Shown piece by piece: positions 1 to 5,938 of a DNA stretch of 8,879 nucleotides (the first letter of the stretch is position 1; each line of letters starts with the position of its first letter). Below the pieces are notes generated by a model. It searched no databases, was not told the origin of the DNA, and saw only the letters and a list, made by a program, of their open reading frames with translations. This DNA comes from Lachnospiraceae bacterium. Lineage in GTDB: Bacteria; Bacillota; Clostridia; Lachnospirales; Lachnospiraceae. The position numbers and the translations under genes are program-made. The DNA is taken from NCBI GenBank assembly GCA_017476305.1, contig JAFVAA010000724.1:1-8879 (forward strand), read 5' to 3'.

Positions 1-2
1 AT

Positions 3-737
3 ATGGAGATCATGCTTGTCGTCTTTGAGAAGGAATCGGTAAAAATTTCCGGTGAGCTTGTAGAGGAAGTGGCAAGCTTTGTGGATGATAATTATGTACG
101 GGAAACCGTGCAGGAAGAATATAAGCGCGATGGTTATGTGGGTGCTGTATTTTCTTCTGCCGCTGCTCCTCCTGTTTCAAAAAAAAGTCTGTTCAGAAAC
201 AGAAAACGCCGGGAAGGTATGGCGAAGGAAAGCTATGAAGATGCAGCACCCAGGGAGCAGAATTTTTTATTTTCACCCGGGGCTTCGGAACAAAGAAAGA
301 AGATAGAACCTGAGTTTTTGGAAGAATTTCAATCGGCTCCGGAGGAGGCTTTTGGAAAAAATGAGGAGGATCTGGAGGGGGCTTTAAAAGAAATTTATAC
401 GGAATCTTTTGAAAAGCATTTACAGAAATTGATCAATAAAAAGGGCTTTAAAAATTCAGAGGTTTATGCTGCGGCAAATATTTCGAAGCAATACTTTTCG
501 AAGCTTTTGAACGGAAAGGTAAAACCGTCTAAGGAAAAGATGCTTGCGCTTGCCGTGGGGCTCCGGCTGAATCTGGATGAAACGGTGGATTTTCTCCGCA
601 TTGCCGGATATGCGCTTTCTCCCATTTCGCAGACAGATGTTATTGTGGAGTATTTTATCAGGCATAAAGACTATAATGTATTAAAAATTGATATTGTACT
701 TTTTGATTACGGGCTGGATCCGTTGTCAAAGGCATAA
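3..737 (+). CDS. HTH-containing protein of unknown function (possibly 5'-partial)
   Basis: The reading frame encodes 244 residues from an ATG at the extreme left edge, so the true start may lie upstream; a second in-frame ATG follows at position 12. Residues 1-40 look like a small folded segment with hydrophobic strand and helix. Residues about 45-125 are low-complexity, charged and Pro/Ala/Glu-rich, probably a disordered linker. Residues about 130-240 form a helical domain resembling a Cro/C1-type helix-turn-helix: the stretch around 'SKQYFSKLLNGKVKPSKEK' and the following 'LNLDETVDFLRIAGYALS' match, from memory, a C-terminal module seen on many clostridial proteins of unknown role. In that module a recognition-like helix precedes a Leu-rich helix and an 'IVEYFI' motif. 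No enzymatic motif is visible. DNA or RNA binding is inferred from fold only. The following 223 bp carry no gene, so it seems to end its transcription unit. Confidence 0.75.
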   Translation: MEIMLVVFEKESVKISGELVEEVASFVDDNYVRETVQEEYKRDGYVGAVFSSAAAPPVSKKSLFRNRKRREGMAKESYEDAAPREQNFLFSPGASEQRKKIEPEFLEEFQSAPEEAFGKNEEDLEGALKEIYTESFEKHLQKLINKKGFKNSEVYAAANISKQYFSKLLNGKVKPSKEKMLALAVGLRLNLDETVDFLRIAGYALSPISQTDVIVEYFIRHKDYNVLKIDIVLFDYGLDPLSKA

Positions 738-818
738 AGCAAATTGCTATTCACAGATGGAACGATTGTGAAAAGTAACCTCAAGTCGGTATCATTCGAA
801 TTAAAAATCATGTGAAGC

Positions 819-847
819 TTGCATTCATAGATGATTTGTTGTATATT
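819..847 (+). promoter_or_regulatory. weak candidate promoter upstream of the arsC-like gene
   Basis: A -35-like TTGCAT (819-824) and a -10-like TATATT (842-847) are separated by 17 bp. The -10 is good but the -35 is poor. A strong hairpin (889-914) lies between this site and the gene at 961, so it would sit in the leader of any transcript starting here. Nothing else in 738-960 looks like a gene; an 11-bp palindrome AGCAAATTGCT follows the upstream stop at 738-748. Confidence 0.25.
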
Positions 848-887
848 ATAGGTATTAATTGGGGTATGCATTTGCGGATGTATACTT

Positions 888-915
888 GAGAGAGTCGGAG
901 GAATCCGGCTCTCTT
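888..915 (+). terminator. GC-rich stem-loop, terminator-like but with a poor U-tract
   Basis: AGAGAGTCGG (889-898) pairs with CCGGCTCTCT (905-914) around a six-base loop. There is one internal G-T wobble, and an outer wobble at 888/915. The stem is stable and sits between two separate genes, as an intrinsic terminator would. The 3' tail is TTGCGTTATC rather than a run of T, so termination would be weak. It could instead be a leader hairpin of the arsC-like gene. Confidence 0.4.
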
Positions 916-960
916 GCGTTATCAAAAGTGAAATGAAAATCAAGAAAGGAAGACTTTAAA

Positions 961-1314
961 ATGTTATTTATTCATTATCCAAAATGTTCTACTTGTAAGA
1001 AAAGTAAGAAATGGCTTGATGAGCGGGATATCAAGTATACGGAACGTCATATCGTGGAGGAGCATCCGTCGTATGATGAATTGAAGGAGTGGCATGAAAA
1101 GAGCGGGCTACCGTTAAAAAGATTTTTTAATACCAGTGGGTTGCTTTATAAAGAAATGCAGCTTAAGGACAAGCTTCCGGCGATGAGCGAGGAGGAACAG
1201 CTGAAACTTTTAGGGGCGAACGGAATGCTTGTGAAGCGTCCGATCGTGGTTTGTGACGACCTTGTTCTGGTGGGCTTTAAGGAAGCAGAATGGGAAGAAA
1301 AATTGGGGAGATGA
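961..1314 (+). CDS. ArsC/Spx-family thioredoxin-fold reductase (arsenate reductase-like)
   Basis: This is a complete 117-residue protein, the usual length for the ArsC/Spx/YffB family. It starts with a beta strand leading to the redox motif C9-S-T-C12-K, the CxxC of Spx and related proteins. The family signature K-R-P-I lies at residues 92-95, after a Leu-rich helix, and the C-terminus 'LVLVGFKEAEWEEKLG' is also typical. True ArsC reduces arsenate to arsenite, whereas Spx binds RNA polymerase. The CxxC form without neighbouring ars genes (no arsB, arsR or acr3 here) does not establish arsenate reduction, so a general thiol-redox role is as likely. An AGGAAG ribosome binding site lies about 8 bp before the ATG. 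The gene stands alone, with its own 220-bp leader and a separate promoter for the next gene. Confidence 0.85.
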   Translation: MLFIHYPKCSTCKKSKKWLDERDIKYTERHIVEEHPSYDELKEWHEKSGLPLKRFFNTSGLLYKEMQLKDKLPAMSEEEQLKLLGANGMLVKRPIVVCDDLVLVGFKEAEWEEKLGR

Positions 1315-1323
1315 TATAAACTC

Positions 1324-1354
1324 TTGACCTTTACGGTGCGTAATGGTTTAAAGT
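1324..1354 (+). promoter_or_regulatory. MerR-type promoter/operator with 19-bp spacer
   Basis: TTGACC (1324-1329) serves as -35 and TAAAGT (1349-1354) as -10, with a 19-bp spacer, longer than the normal 17. The spacer region is occupied by a dyad: ACCTTTACG (1327-1335), GTG, CGTAATGGT (1339-1347), where eight of nine positions are complementary. A dyad within an elongated spacer is the established architecture of MerR-family targets, where the regulator untwists DNA to align the -35 and -10. It lies directly upstream of the merR gene, so autoregulation is the natural reading. Distance from the -10 to the regulator's start is about 80 bp. Confidence 0.65.
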
Positions 1355-1433
1355 GATTTGTGGGCAGTGCAGATTGCAAATGCCACAGACAGCTATCAGG
1401 TAAAAAGCAAAGAATATGCAGGAGGAGAAAACC

Positions 1434-2294
1434 ATGTACACAGTAAAGGAAATTGCAGAGCTTACAGGAGTGAGTACGAGGACACTCAGGTATTATGATG
1501 AGATCGGGCTTTTGTCTCCGACGGGCAAAAGTGAGTCAGGATACCGGTTATATGATGATAAGGCACTGGAAAAATTACAGCAGATTTTGTTCTTTCGGGA
1601 ATTTGAAATTTCGTTAAAAGAGATAAAATCCATTCTGGAGCATCCCGATTTCGACAGGAATCAGATTTTACAGATGCAGAGGAAAATGCTTGTGAAAAAG
1701 AAAGACAGGCTGGAGCGTCTGATTGCCAGTATGGATGATATTCTGGATGGAACTTCCGGGATGGATTTTTCTGTCTTTGACAGGACGGAAGTAGAGGAAA
1801 TGTTTGAACTGATGATGGAACGGATGCCGGAAAACATAAGGGAATTGGGAGTGAATGAGTTCGGAAGTCTCTCTGAATGGAAAAAGCATTATATCAAAAC
1901 AATCGAAAGGGAAGAGATGCAGGAAAGATACAGGGAGATCTTTCAGTTATATGGAGGAAAGGAAAATTATCTCTCGCAAATGAAGCGGCCGGTTTCTGAA
2001 AAAGAATCGAAGGAATTTAAAAGATGGGAAGATGATATGATTCGGAGAATATTGGCTGTCCATAAGGAAAATAACCGGGAAGGTTTGGGAAGAATGGTCA
2101 GGGAATACGGAAAAGGGTGCAGGGAATTTTTTCATATGCGGGAGGAAAAGATGATGATGCTTTCTTTCACGAAGTCACTAAGAAATGAGATGGTTCTGGA
2201 GAAGTTTGATGAAAGGTTTGGACAGGGTGCGGGAAAAGTGGTTATAGATGCAATAGAAACGGAGTATGATTCCGGGATTCACAGTGAAAAATAG
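1434..2294 (+). CDS. MerR-family transcriptional regulator
   Basis: The 286-residue protein begins with a classic MerR DNA-binding domain: 'YTVKEIAELTGVSTRTLRYY' at residues 2-21 is the winged HTH, followed by 'DEIGLL' and 'GYRLYDD' for the wing and second HTH. Residues about 75-105 form the long dimerisation helix (K/R/L-rich 'KMLVKKKDRLERLIASM'). The remaining ~180 residues are helical and charged; the length and position suggest a TipA/Mta-like small-molecule sensor, but I see no clear TipAS signature and no metal-binding Cys cluster. The ligand is therefore unknown. An upstream in-frame ATG exists at 1416, but GGAGGAG (1421-1427) sits 6 bp before the ATG at 1434, which also gives the usual MerR N-terminus, so 1434 is chosen. 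An autoregulatory MerR operator lies upstream (1324-1354). Confidence 0.9.
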   Translation: MYTVKEIAELTGVSTRTLRYYDEIGLLSPTGKSESGYRLYDDKALEKLQQILFFREFEISLKEIKSILEHPDFDRNQILQMQRKMLVKKKDRLERLIASMDDILDGTSGMDFSVFDRTEVEEMFELMMERMPENIRELGVNEFGSLSEWKKHYIKTIEREEMQERYREIFQLYGGKENYLSQMKRPVSEKESKEFKRWEDDMIRRILAVHKENNREGLGRMVREYGKGCREFFHMREEKMMMLSFTKSLRNEMVLEKFDERFGQGAGKVVIDAIETEYDSGIHSEK

Positions 2295-2328
2295 TGAAAA
2301 AATAGTGTAAATTTAGTGAAAAAAGTGC
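2283..2328. repeat. five AGTG/A-tract units at about one helical turn
   Basis: AGTG occurs at 2283, 2293, 2304, 2315 and 2324, each followed by an A- or A/T-rich run. The spacing is 10, 11, 11 and 9 bp, close to the helical repeat. The array overlaps the merR stop codon (2292-2294). Such phased A-tracts usually curve DNA. It may be a protein-binding array, a curved upstream element or decayed repeat-coding sequence; the sequence alone does not decide. Confidence 0.5.
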
Positions 2329-2338
2329 CATAAGCTAA

Positions 2339-2566
2339 GGAAAAAGAATTTCTGCTGTTCCTATAAACAATTATAAAAGAGAGTTTACACCTATTGAGAT
2401 TAGTAAAGAATTTGGGGTTACCAATAAGACAATCATAAACAGACTGGCAATACTTGTGAAAAATGGATTTGTCGTACCCAATATGGTTAAGGAACGGATT
2501 CGCTCATATGATCTTTCAGAATTTACGACACTGCATGAGAGGGAAATAGTAAAGCATCTTAAGTAG
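2339..2566 (+). pseudogene. winged-helix domain remnant without a start codon
   Basis: An open frame of 75 codons runs from just after a TAA (2336-2338) to a TAG (2564-2566), with no usable start codon or ribosome binding site at its 5' end. The translation includes 'FTPIEISKEFGVTNKTIINR', a clear winged-helix recognition element, then 'LVKNGFVVPNMVKERIRSYD' forming the wing, and a short C-terminal helix. It resembles the C-terminal winged helix attached to Fic-type or AlbA/ATPase-type clostridial proteins, but the parent family cannot be fixed. The well-preserved amino-acid sequence with no N-terminal part suggests a recent deletion that removed the 5' end of a larger gene next to merR. A short protein started at an internal ATG (2495) would lack the HTH and is unlikely. 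Confidence 0.55.
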
Positions 2567-2569
2567 TGT

Positions 2570-2633
2570 GGTCGTGTGAAAGGATTTTATTAGATTGAAT
2601 CGTATTAAGTCGATTCATTTCTCACTTACGACC
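2570..2633. repeat. 64-bp imperfect palindrome (long hairpin)
   Basis: Outer arms GGTCGTGTGA (2570-2579) pair with TCAC (2622-2625) and ACGACC (2628-2633), apart from a TT bulge. The inner arms TGAATCG (2596-2602) and CGATTCA (2611-2617) are perfect around an 8-base loop. Short A/T pairs lie between them, with an asymmetric internal loop. It begins 4 bp after the stop of the winged-helix remnant and has no T-run downstream, so it is not a standard terminator. A miniature mobile element (MITE or REP-like) or a structured RNA are the alternatives. Confidence 0.5.
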
Positions 2634-2663
2634 GAGCAGAATGCATTAATGTTTGAACAGGAC

Positions 2664-2691
2664 TTGACATATCTATTTTTTTGGTTATAAT
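2664..2691 (+). promoter_or_regulatory. strong SigA promoter for the PIN-domain gene
   Basis: A perfect TTGACA (2664-2669) and a perfect TATAAT (2686-2691) are separated by 16 bp. Transcription should begin near 2698, giving a leader of about 100 bases before the gene at 2802. This is the best promoter in the window. Its strength fits a promoter normally held off by a repressor, and a LexA box follows immediately. Confidence 0.8.
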
Positions 2692-2701
2692 ATACTTAAA
2701 A

Positions 2702-2713
2702 GAACAAATGTTC
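2702..2713. promoter_or_regulatory. LexA/DinR box (SOS operator)
   Basis: GAAC (2702-2705), AAAT, GTTC (2710-2713), flanked on the right by G, matches the Gram-positive LexA (DinR) consensus CGAAC-N4-GTTCG at all positions except the first base (A for C). It starts 10 bp after the -10 hexamer and would cover the transcription start, a position where LexA blocks initiation. I saw no other full GAAC-N4-GTTC site in the window. Confidence 0.75.
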
Positions 2714-2801
2714 GATAAAGGGTATTGTTAAATTTATAGATAACAAATCCTCATACTATTTTTAGTAGCATCCGTTTCGGTTTACTGATTAGAAAGGCAG
2801 A

Positions 2802-3464
2802 ATGTATATGCATTTTATGATTGATTATGAGAATGTTACATCATTGGGATTTCAGGGAAAGGAATATTTGACGGAAAAGGACTATGTTACTATTTTTTAT
2901 AGTGCCGCAGTACAGATGATAGAGCGGGGAATTTGGCAGGGGCTTTGTGCTTCCGGTTGTACGATCAGTGTATGCAAATTAGTAAAGACAGGAAAAAACG
3001 GGCTTGATTTTTATATTGCGAGCCGTGTAGGTGAAATTATTGCAGAGGGGTATCGGGATTTGGTCGTAATCATCAGCAAAGATAAAGGGTTTAAAGCGGT
3101 TCAGGACTATTGGAGATGCAGGGGACATCATTGTGCCAGAATACTTTTATGTAAAGATATTGCGAGTGGGATAAACAGTTCGAATGAAAAATCAGAAAGG
3201 TATCTTGATAGTGTCAGGAATGTTGAAAAAGTTTCCATAGGTAAAGAATATGAAAAGTATAAAAAGGAGCAGGAATTGTATCAGAAAGTAAAGGAGATTT
3301 TCAAGGATACATCGTTTTCCGATTTTGCTGAAGACATAGGAAATATTCTAAACCGGGATTTGAAGAAAAAAGAGATTTACATAGAATTTTTAAAGACATT
3401 TGGTGCTAAAAACGGGTTGGTGATTTATCGCACGGTGAAAGAAAAATTCGGAAATGAATGGTAA
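2802..3464 (+). CDS. PIN-like (NYN/PIN_7-type) nuclease-fold protein, probably SOS-regulated
   Basis: The 220-residue protein starts with the PIN-fold strand 'HFMIDYENV' (D8, E10). It continues with 'VTIFYSAAV' (29-37), the motif 'KTGKNGLDFYIASRVGEI' (62-79; D69) and the strand-loop 'LVVIISKDKGFKAVQDYW' (87-104; D94). These acidic residues are where PIN/NYN ribonucleases bind Mg2+, and the pattern matches, from memory, a PIN-like family common in Lachnospiraceae. Residues about 145-220 form a Lys/Glu-rich helical tail unlike the nuclease domain. RNA (or single-stranded nucleic acid) cleavage is inferred from fold; the substrate is unknown. AAAGG lies 4 bp before the ATG at 2802, and a second in-frame ATG at 2808 has more normal spacing. 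A strong promoter with a LexA box (2664-2713) precedes it, so induction by DNA damage is expected. No antitoxin-like partner precedes it. Confidence 0.75.
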   Translation: MYMHFMIDYENVTSLGFQGKEYLTEKDYVTIFYSAAVQMIERGIWQGLCASGCTISVCKLVKTGKNGLDFYIASRVGEIIAEGYRDLVVIISKDKGFKAVQDYWRCRGHHCARILLCKDIASGINSSNEKSERYLDSVRNVEKVSIGKEYEKYKKEQELYQKVKEIFKDTSFSDFAEDIGNILNRDLKKKEIYIEFLKTFGAKNGLVIYRTVKEKFGNEW

Positions 3465-3524
3465 TTTAAAAGTTGGTTAAAAGACTTTCATAAATTGTTG
3501 CTGGTGTTATTGGATGGAAAGTGC

Positions 3525-3530
3525 TATGAT
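3525..3530 (+). promoter_or_regulatory. possible extended -10 promoter for the membrane-protein gene
   Basis: TATGAT (3525-3530) is preceded by TGC, making an extended -10 (TGnTATGAT). No good -35 is found about 17 bp upstream. If used, the transcript starts near 3537, just before the ribosome binding site of the start at 3552. It would exclude the longer frame beginning at 3495. Confidence 0.25.
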
Positions 3531-3551
3531 GTTTTCGGGGAGGGATTATTT

Positions 3552-3875
3552 ATGGTCTATTGTATTATAATGGGATTTTGTGCATTACTGATGTATAGCA
3601 TTGGGATTACCCAGTTAAGGAGTGAGAAGCCGGTTGGCTTTTATTCAGGTGAAAAACCGCCGGAAGCAGAGCAGCTTAGGGATGTGAGGGCATGGAACAG
3701 AAAGCATGTGATGATGTGGATTTTATATGGTGTCACGATTACAATCGGTCTGATCGGCGGACTGATTGTGGGGGATTCCCTGTTACTTGCTTTGCTTGAA
3801 TGTGGTTGTTTACTTATACCTGTTATTTTTATGATTTTGTATCATAGAAAGCTTGTGAAAGATTATTTGATTTAG
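3552..3875 (+). CDS. small three-helix membrane protein, unknown function
   Basis: From the ATG at 3552 this is a 107-residue protein with three hydrophobic segments, at residues about 2-20, 53-73 and 75-97. Between the first and second lies a polar loop with 'VGFYSGEKPP' and 'RAWNRKH', a pattern I recall in small clostridial membrane proteins without assigned function. The tail is basic ('YHRKLVKDYLI'), suggesting a cytoplasmic C-terminus. The frame is open from an ATG at 3495, but GGGGAGG at about 3537-3543 lies 8 bp before 3552, whereas 3495 has no ribosome binding site, so the shorter form is preferred. It follows the PIN gene by 87 bp. Being co-transcribed with either neighbour is not established. 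A role as immunity or transport partner would be speculation. Confidence 0.7.
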   Translation: MVYCIIMGFCALLMYSIGITQLRSEKPVGFYSGEKPPEAEQLRDVRAWNRKHVMMWILYGVTITIGLIGGLIVGDSLLLALLECGCLLIPVIFMILYHRKLVKDYLI

Positions 3876-3908
3876 TACCGATTGGCATTGGTTTTGTGGC
3901 AAAGGCGA

Positions 3909-3927
3909 ACCTATGCTTTACATAGGT
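3909..3927 (+). promoter_or_regulatory. perfect 7-bp hairpin in the pyrophosphatase leader
   Basis: ACCTATG (3909-3915) and CATAGGT (3921-3927) are perfectly complementary around CTTTA. A possible outer closing helix is TGGC (3897-3900) with GCCA about 50 bases on (near 3943-3948). No T-run follows, so it is not a terminator. It lies entirely upstream of the preferred start at 3988 and suggests a structured leader. I could not match it to a known riboswitch class. Confidence 0.35.
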
Positions 3928-3987
3928 CGAAGATGGGCTGTGCCAGATGTGAATAACAGTAACGATTTAGGAGAGGTGGAAAAGAAG

Positions 3988-4410
3988 ATGACAGGCAAGG
4001 TGACGAACAGAACAGAGTGGATGAAGCCGCCAGAAGAAGGCTATTATTCAGGTGTAATAGGCACTACCGTAACATGTAAGATTGACAGACCGCTTGGTTC
4101 TGCGCATCCAAAGCATCCGGATATTATTTATCCTGTGAATTACGGATTTGTGCCGGAGGTGTTTGCCGGTGATGGTGCGGAGCAGGATGTATATATACTG
4201 GGAGTGGATAAGCCTTTGGAAGAATTTACCGGAAAGGTCTTGGCAGTTTATCACAGGTTGAATGATGTGGAGGATAAATGGATTGTTGTGCCGGAGGGAG
4301 TTTCCTTTGGGCGGGAGGAAATTTTGCAAAAGATAGAGTTTCAGGAGAAGTTTTTTGAGGGGGAATTATATATGGCAGAGAAACTTTGTGAATATTTAAA
4401 CATTTTGTAA
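3988..4410 (+). CDS. short family I inorganic pyrophosphatase
   Basis: The protein is expected to hydrolyse pyrophosphate to two phosphates in the cytoplasm, pulling biosynthetic reactions forward. From the ATG at 3988 it has 140 residues, shorter than the ~175 of E. coli Ppa, as in the compact clostridial branch. Family I marks are 'IDRPLGS' (32-38), 'IYPVNYGFV' (47-55, Tyr48 and Tyr52), 'GDGAEQDVYILG' (61-72; D62 and D67) and 'LNDVEDKW' (91-98; D93, D96, K97). The canonical DxDxxD-like acidic trio is incomplete: the middle Asp is Ala64, with Glu65 adjacent. The C-terminal Tyr-Lys pair is not obvious. An in-frame ATG at 3913 exists, but it lies inside a hairpin and has no ribosome binding site. 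AGGAGAGGTGG (3969-3979) sits 8 bp before 3988. The wadjet operon begins 38 bp downstream, so read-through into jetA is likely. Confidence 0.8.
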   Translation: MTGKVTNRTEWMKPPEEGYYSGVIGTTVTCKIDRPLGSAHPKHPDIIYPVNYGFVPEVFAGDGAEQDVYILGVDKPLEEFTGKVLAVYHRLNDVEDKWIVVPEGVSFGREEILQKIEFQEKFFEGELYMAEKLCEYLNIL

Positions 4411-4448
4411 AATCAGGAGTTCACTGAACATTATACGGGAGCAAGCAG

Positions 4449-5849
4449 ATGAAAAATATATTTGATATCCTGCCGATGGATTTTTTTAAACCGCTTACCA
4501 GCAAATATAAAAGAATTTATGCGGACACCATTTTACTGATTTTTAATACATTTAAGCCTGAAATTTCCTACGGAGTGAATCGGGAGATTGTCGTAAAGGT
4601 TTTGATGGATTATTTTGAGGCAGATGATGATGAAATGTCTTTTGATGAAGAAACCTATGTGAGCGATTCCAGAGAAAAGGCGAATGGTGTGATTGCACAG
4701 CTAAAGGCTGCGGGATGGCTTGAATATGAGCAGGCAGCCAATCATCAGCTCAATGTGACACTTTTTGATTATACCATTCCTGTGATTGAGAGCATGAACC
4801 GGGTAATCAAGGAGGAGGAAACGGAGTATCAGGGGATTATTTCTCAGATTCATGCAAGTCTGCAAAATGAGGAACTATATGCAAAGCCGTATGAGCTTAT
4901 TATCATGGGAGTGGGAGAAAATACAGAACGTCTGGTATCGGAGCTAAAGAAGCTGAATGTCAGCATAAAGCGGCATATGGAAAAGCAGACGAATGATATG
5001 GAGGCAGCAGAGGTTTTAGAGCATTTTTTCAAATATCATCAGGATATTGGTTCAAAGGCGTATCTCAGAATGAAGACAGGGGATAATATTTCCTATTTTC
5101 GAAATGCGATTATTGACCGGATTGACTATATTCTGGAGAGCGCAGAAATTATGGACAGGGCTTTAAGTGGCTATATGGAAATAAAGCATGTGGAGGATGA
5201 GGAGCTTGCTTATGATTCGCTGGTCAGAGAATTAATGGATATTAAATCGGCATTTTACAGATTAGATGATATTATTGAAGAAATTGATAATAAGCATAGA
5301 AGATACATGAGAAATGCGGTGATGCGCGCCAGATTTTTACTTTCGACGGGCAATAATCTGGAGGGAAAATTATCGAAAATTTTAAATCAGATTTCTGAGG
5401 AGATAAATAGAAATTCGGAGAGTGTTCATGCAGATTTAGACGAGACGGAGGAGAATTTATTTATTTCTATGTTTCCGCAAAATTACATTTCTCCCGAATC
5501 TTTAAAAACCATTCCTGTCAAAAAGAAAAATGCAGATATTGAACAGATCAGGAAAACGGAGGTCTTAAGTGCGAAGGAAAGGGAGCTGTATAAGGAGGCA
5601 CTTCGGAATAGAAACAGGAATCGTTTTTCCAGAAAGAATATTAATCAATTTGTCATAGGTTTACTTGGAGAAAAGGAAAAAATGCCGGTGACGGATATTT
5701 CGGTAGAGTCAAAAAGAGATTTGATCCGCATCATTTACATCAGTTTATATGCAGGAAACCGGGCGAATAATTACCGGATCAAACGGTCGAAGGAGAGAGT
5801 GAAAATAGGGGAGTATGAGCTGCCGTATTTTGAGATTTTAAAATGTTGA
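4449..5849 (+). CDS. jetA: Wadjet protein JetA (kleisin-like subunit)
   Basis: The 466-residue protein matches, from memory, the JetA family formerly called DUF5716 (PF18982), used by Wadjet systems of the non-type-I kind common in Clostridia. JetA is the kleisin (MukF-like) subunit that links JetC ATPase heads and binds JetB. Residues about 15-110 form a winged-helix region with an 'LKAAGWLEYE' element. Residues about 110-340 are long helices with coiled-coil character ('YILESAEIMDRALSGYMEI', 'MDIKSAFYRLDDIIEEIDN'). Residues about 390-466 look like a second winged helix ending 'GEYELPYFEI'. GGGAG lies 7 bp before the ATG. A GTTCACTGAAC palindrome (4419-4429) sits just upstream. It is followed by jetB and jetC in the order expected for Wadjet. 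No separate promoter is visible in the 38-bp gap after the pyrophosphatase gene. Confidence 0.88.
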   Translation: MKNIFDILPMDFFKPLTSKYKRIYADTILLIFNTFKPEISYGVNREIVVKVLMDYFEADDDEMSFDEETYVSDSREKANGVIAQLKAAGWLEYEQAANHQLNVTLFDYTIPVIESMNRVIKEEETEYQGIISQIHASLQNEELYAKPYELIIMGVGENTERLVSELKKLNVSIKRHMEKQTNDMEAAEVLEHFFKYHQDIGSKAYLRMKTGDNISYFRNAIIDRIDYILESAEIMDRALSGYMEIKHVEDEELAYDSLVRELMDIKSAFYRLDDIIEEIDNKHRRYMRNAVMRARFLLSTGNNLEGKLSKILNQISEEINRNSESVHADLDETEENLFISMFPQNYISPESLKTIPVKKKNADIEQIRKTEVLSAKERELYKEALRNRNRNRFSRKNINQFVIGLLGEKEKMPVTDISVESKRDLIRIIYISLYAGNRANNYRIKRSKERVKIGEYELPYFEILKC

Positions 5850-5938
5850 GTTTAGGAGTATTTAAATTCGGTGCTGAATTTATTGTTGTATTGGAGAGAA
5901 CCGTGATTCGTGATACTTTGGGAAATGAGGAGAGAAAA

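Noticed and set aside
707..943. Minus-strand open frame of 78 codons in the gap between the HTH gene and the arsC-like gene
   Set aside because: It overlaps the end of the HTH gene, has low-complexity translation and runs across the strong hairpin at 889-914. No ribosome binding site or domain was seen.
2580..2694. Possible coding remnant, with a frame reading 'NRIKSIHFSLTTEQNALMFE' through the palindrome and into the promoter
   Set aside because: There is no start codon, a stop follows within about 38 codons, and it overlaps the inverted repeat and the consensus promoter. A trace of a lost gene is possible but cannot be supported.
4419..4429. GTTCACTGAAC palindrome before jetA as a second LexA box
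   Set aside because: The half-sites are in the wrong order (GTTC-N3-GAAC, not GAAC-N4-GTTC), and no promoter overlaps it. It may be chance.
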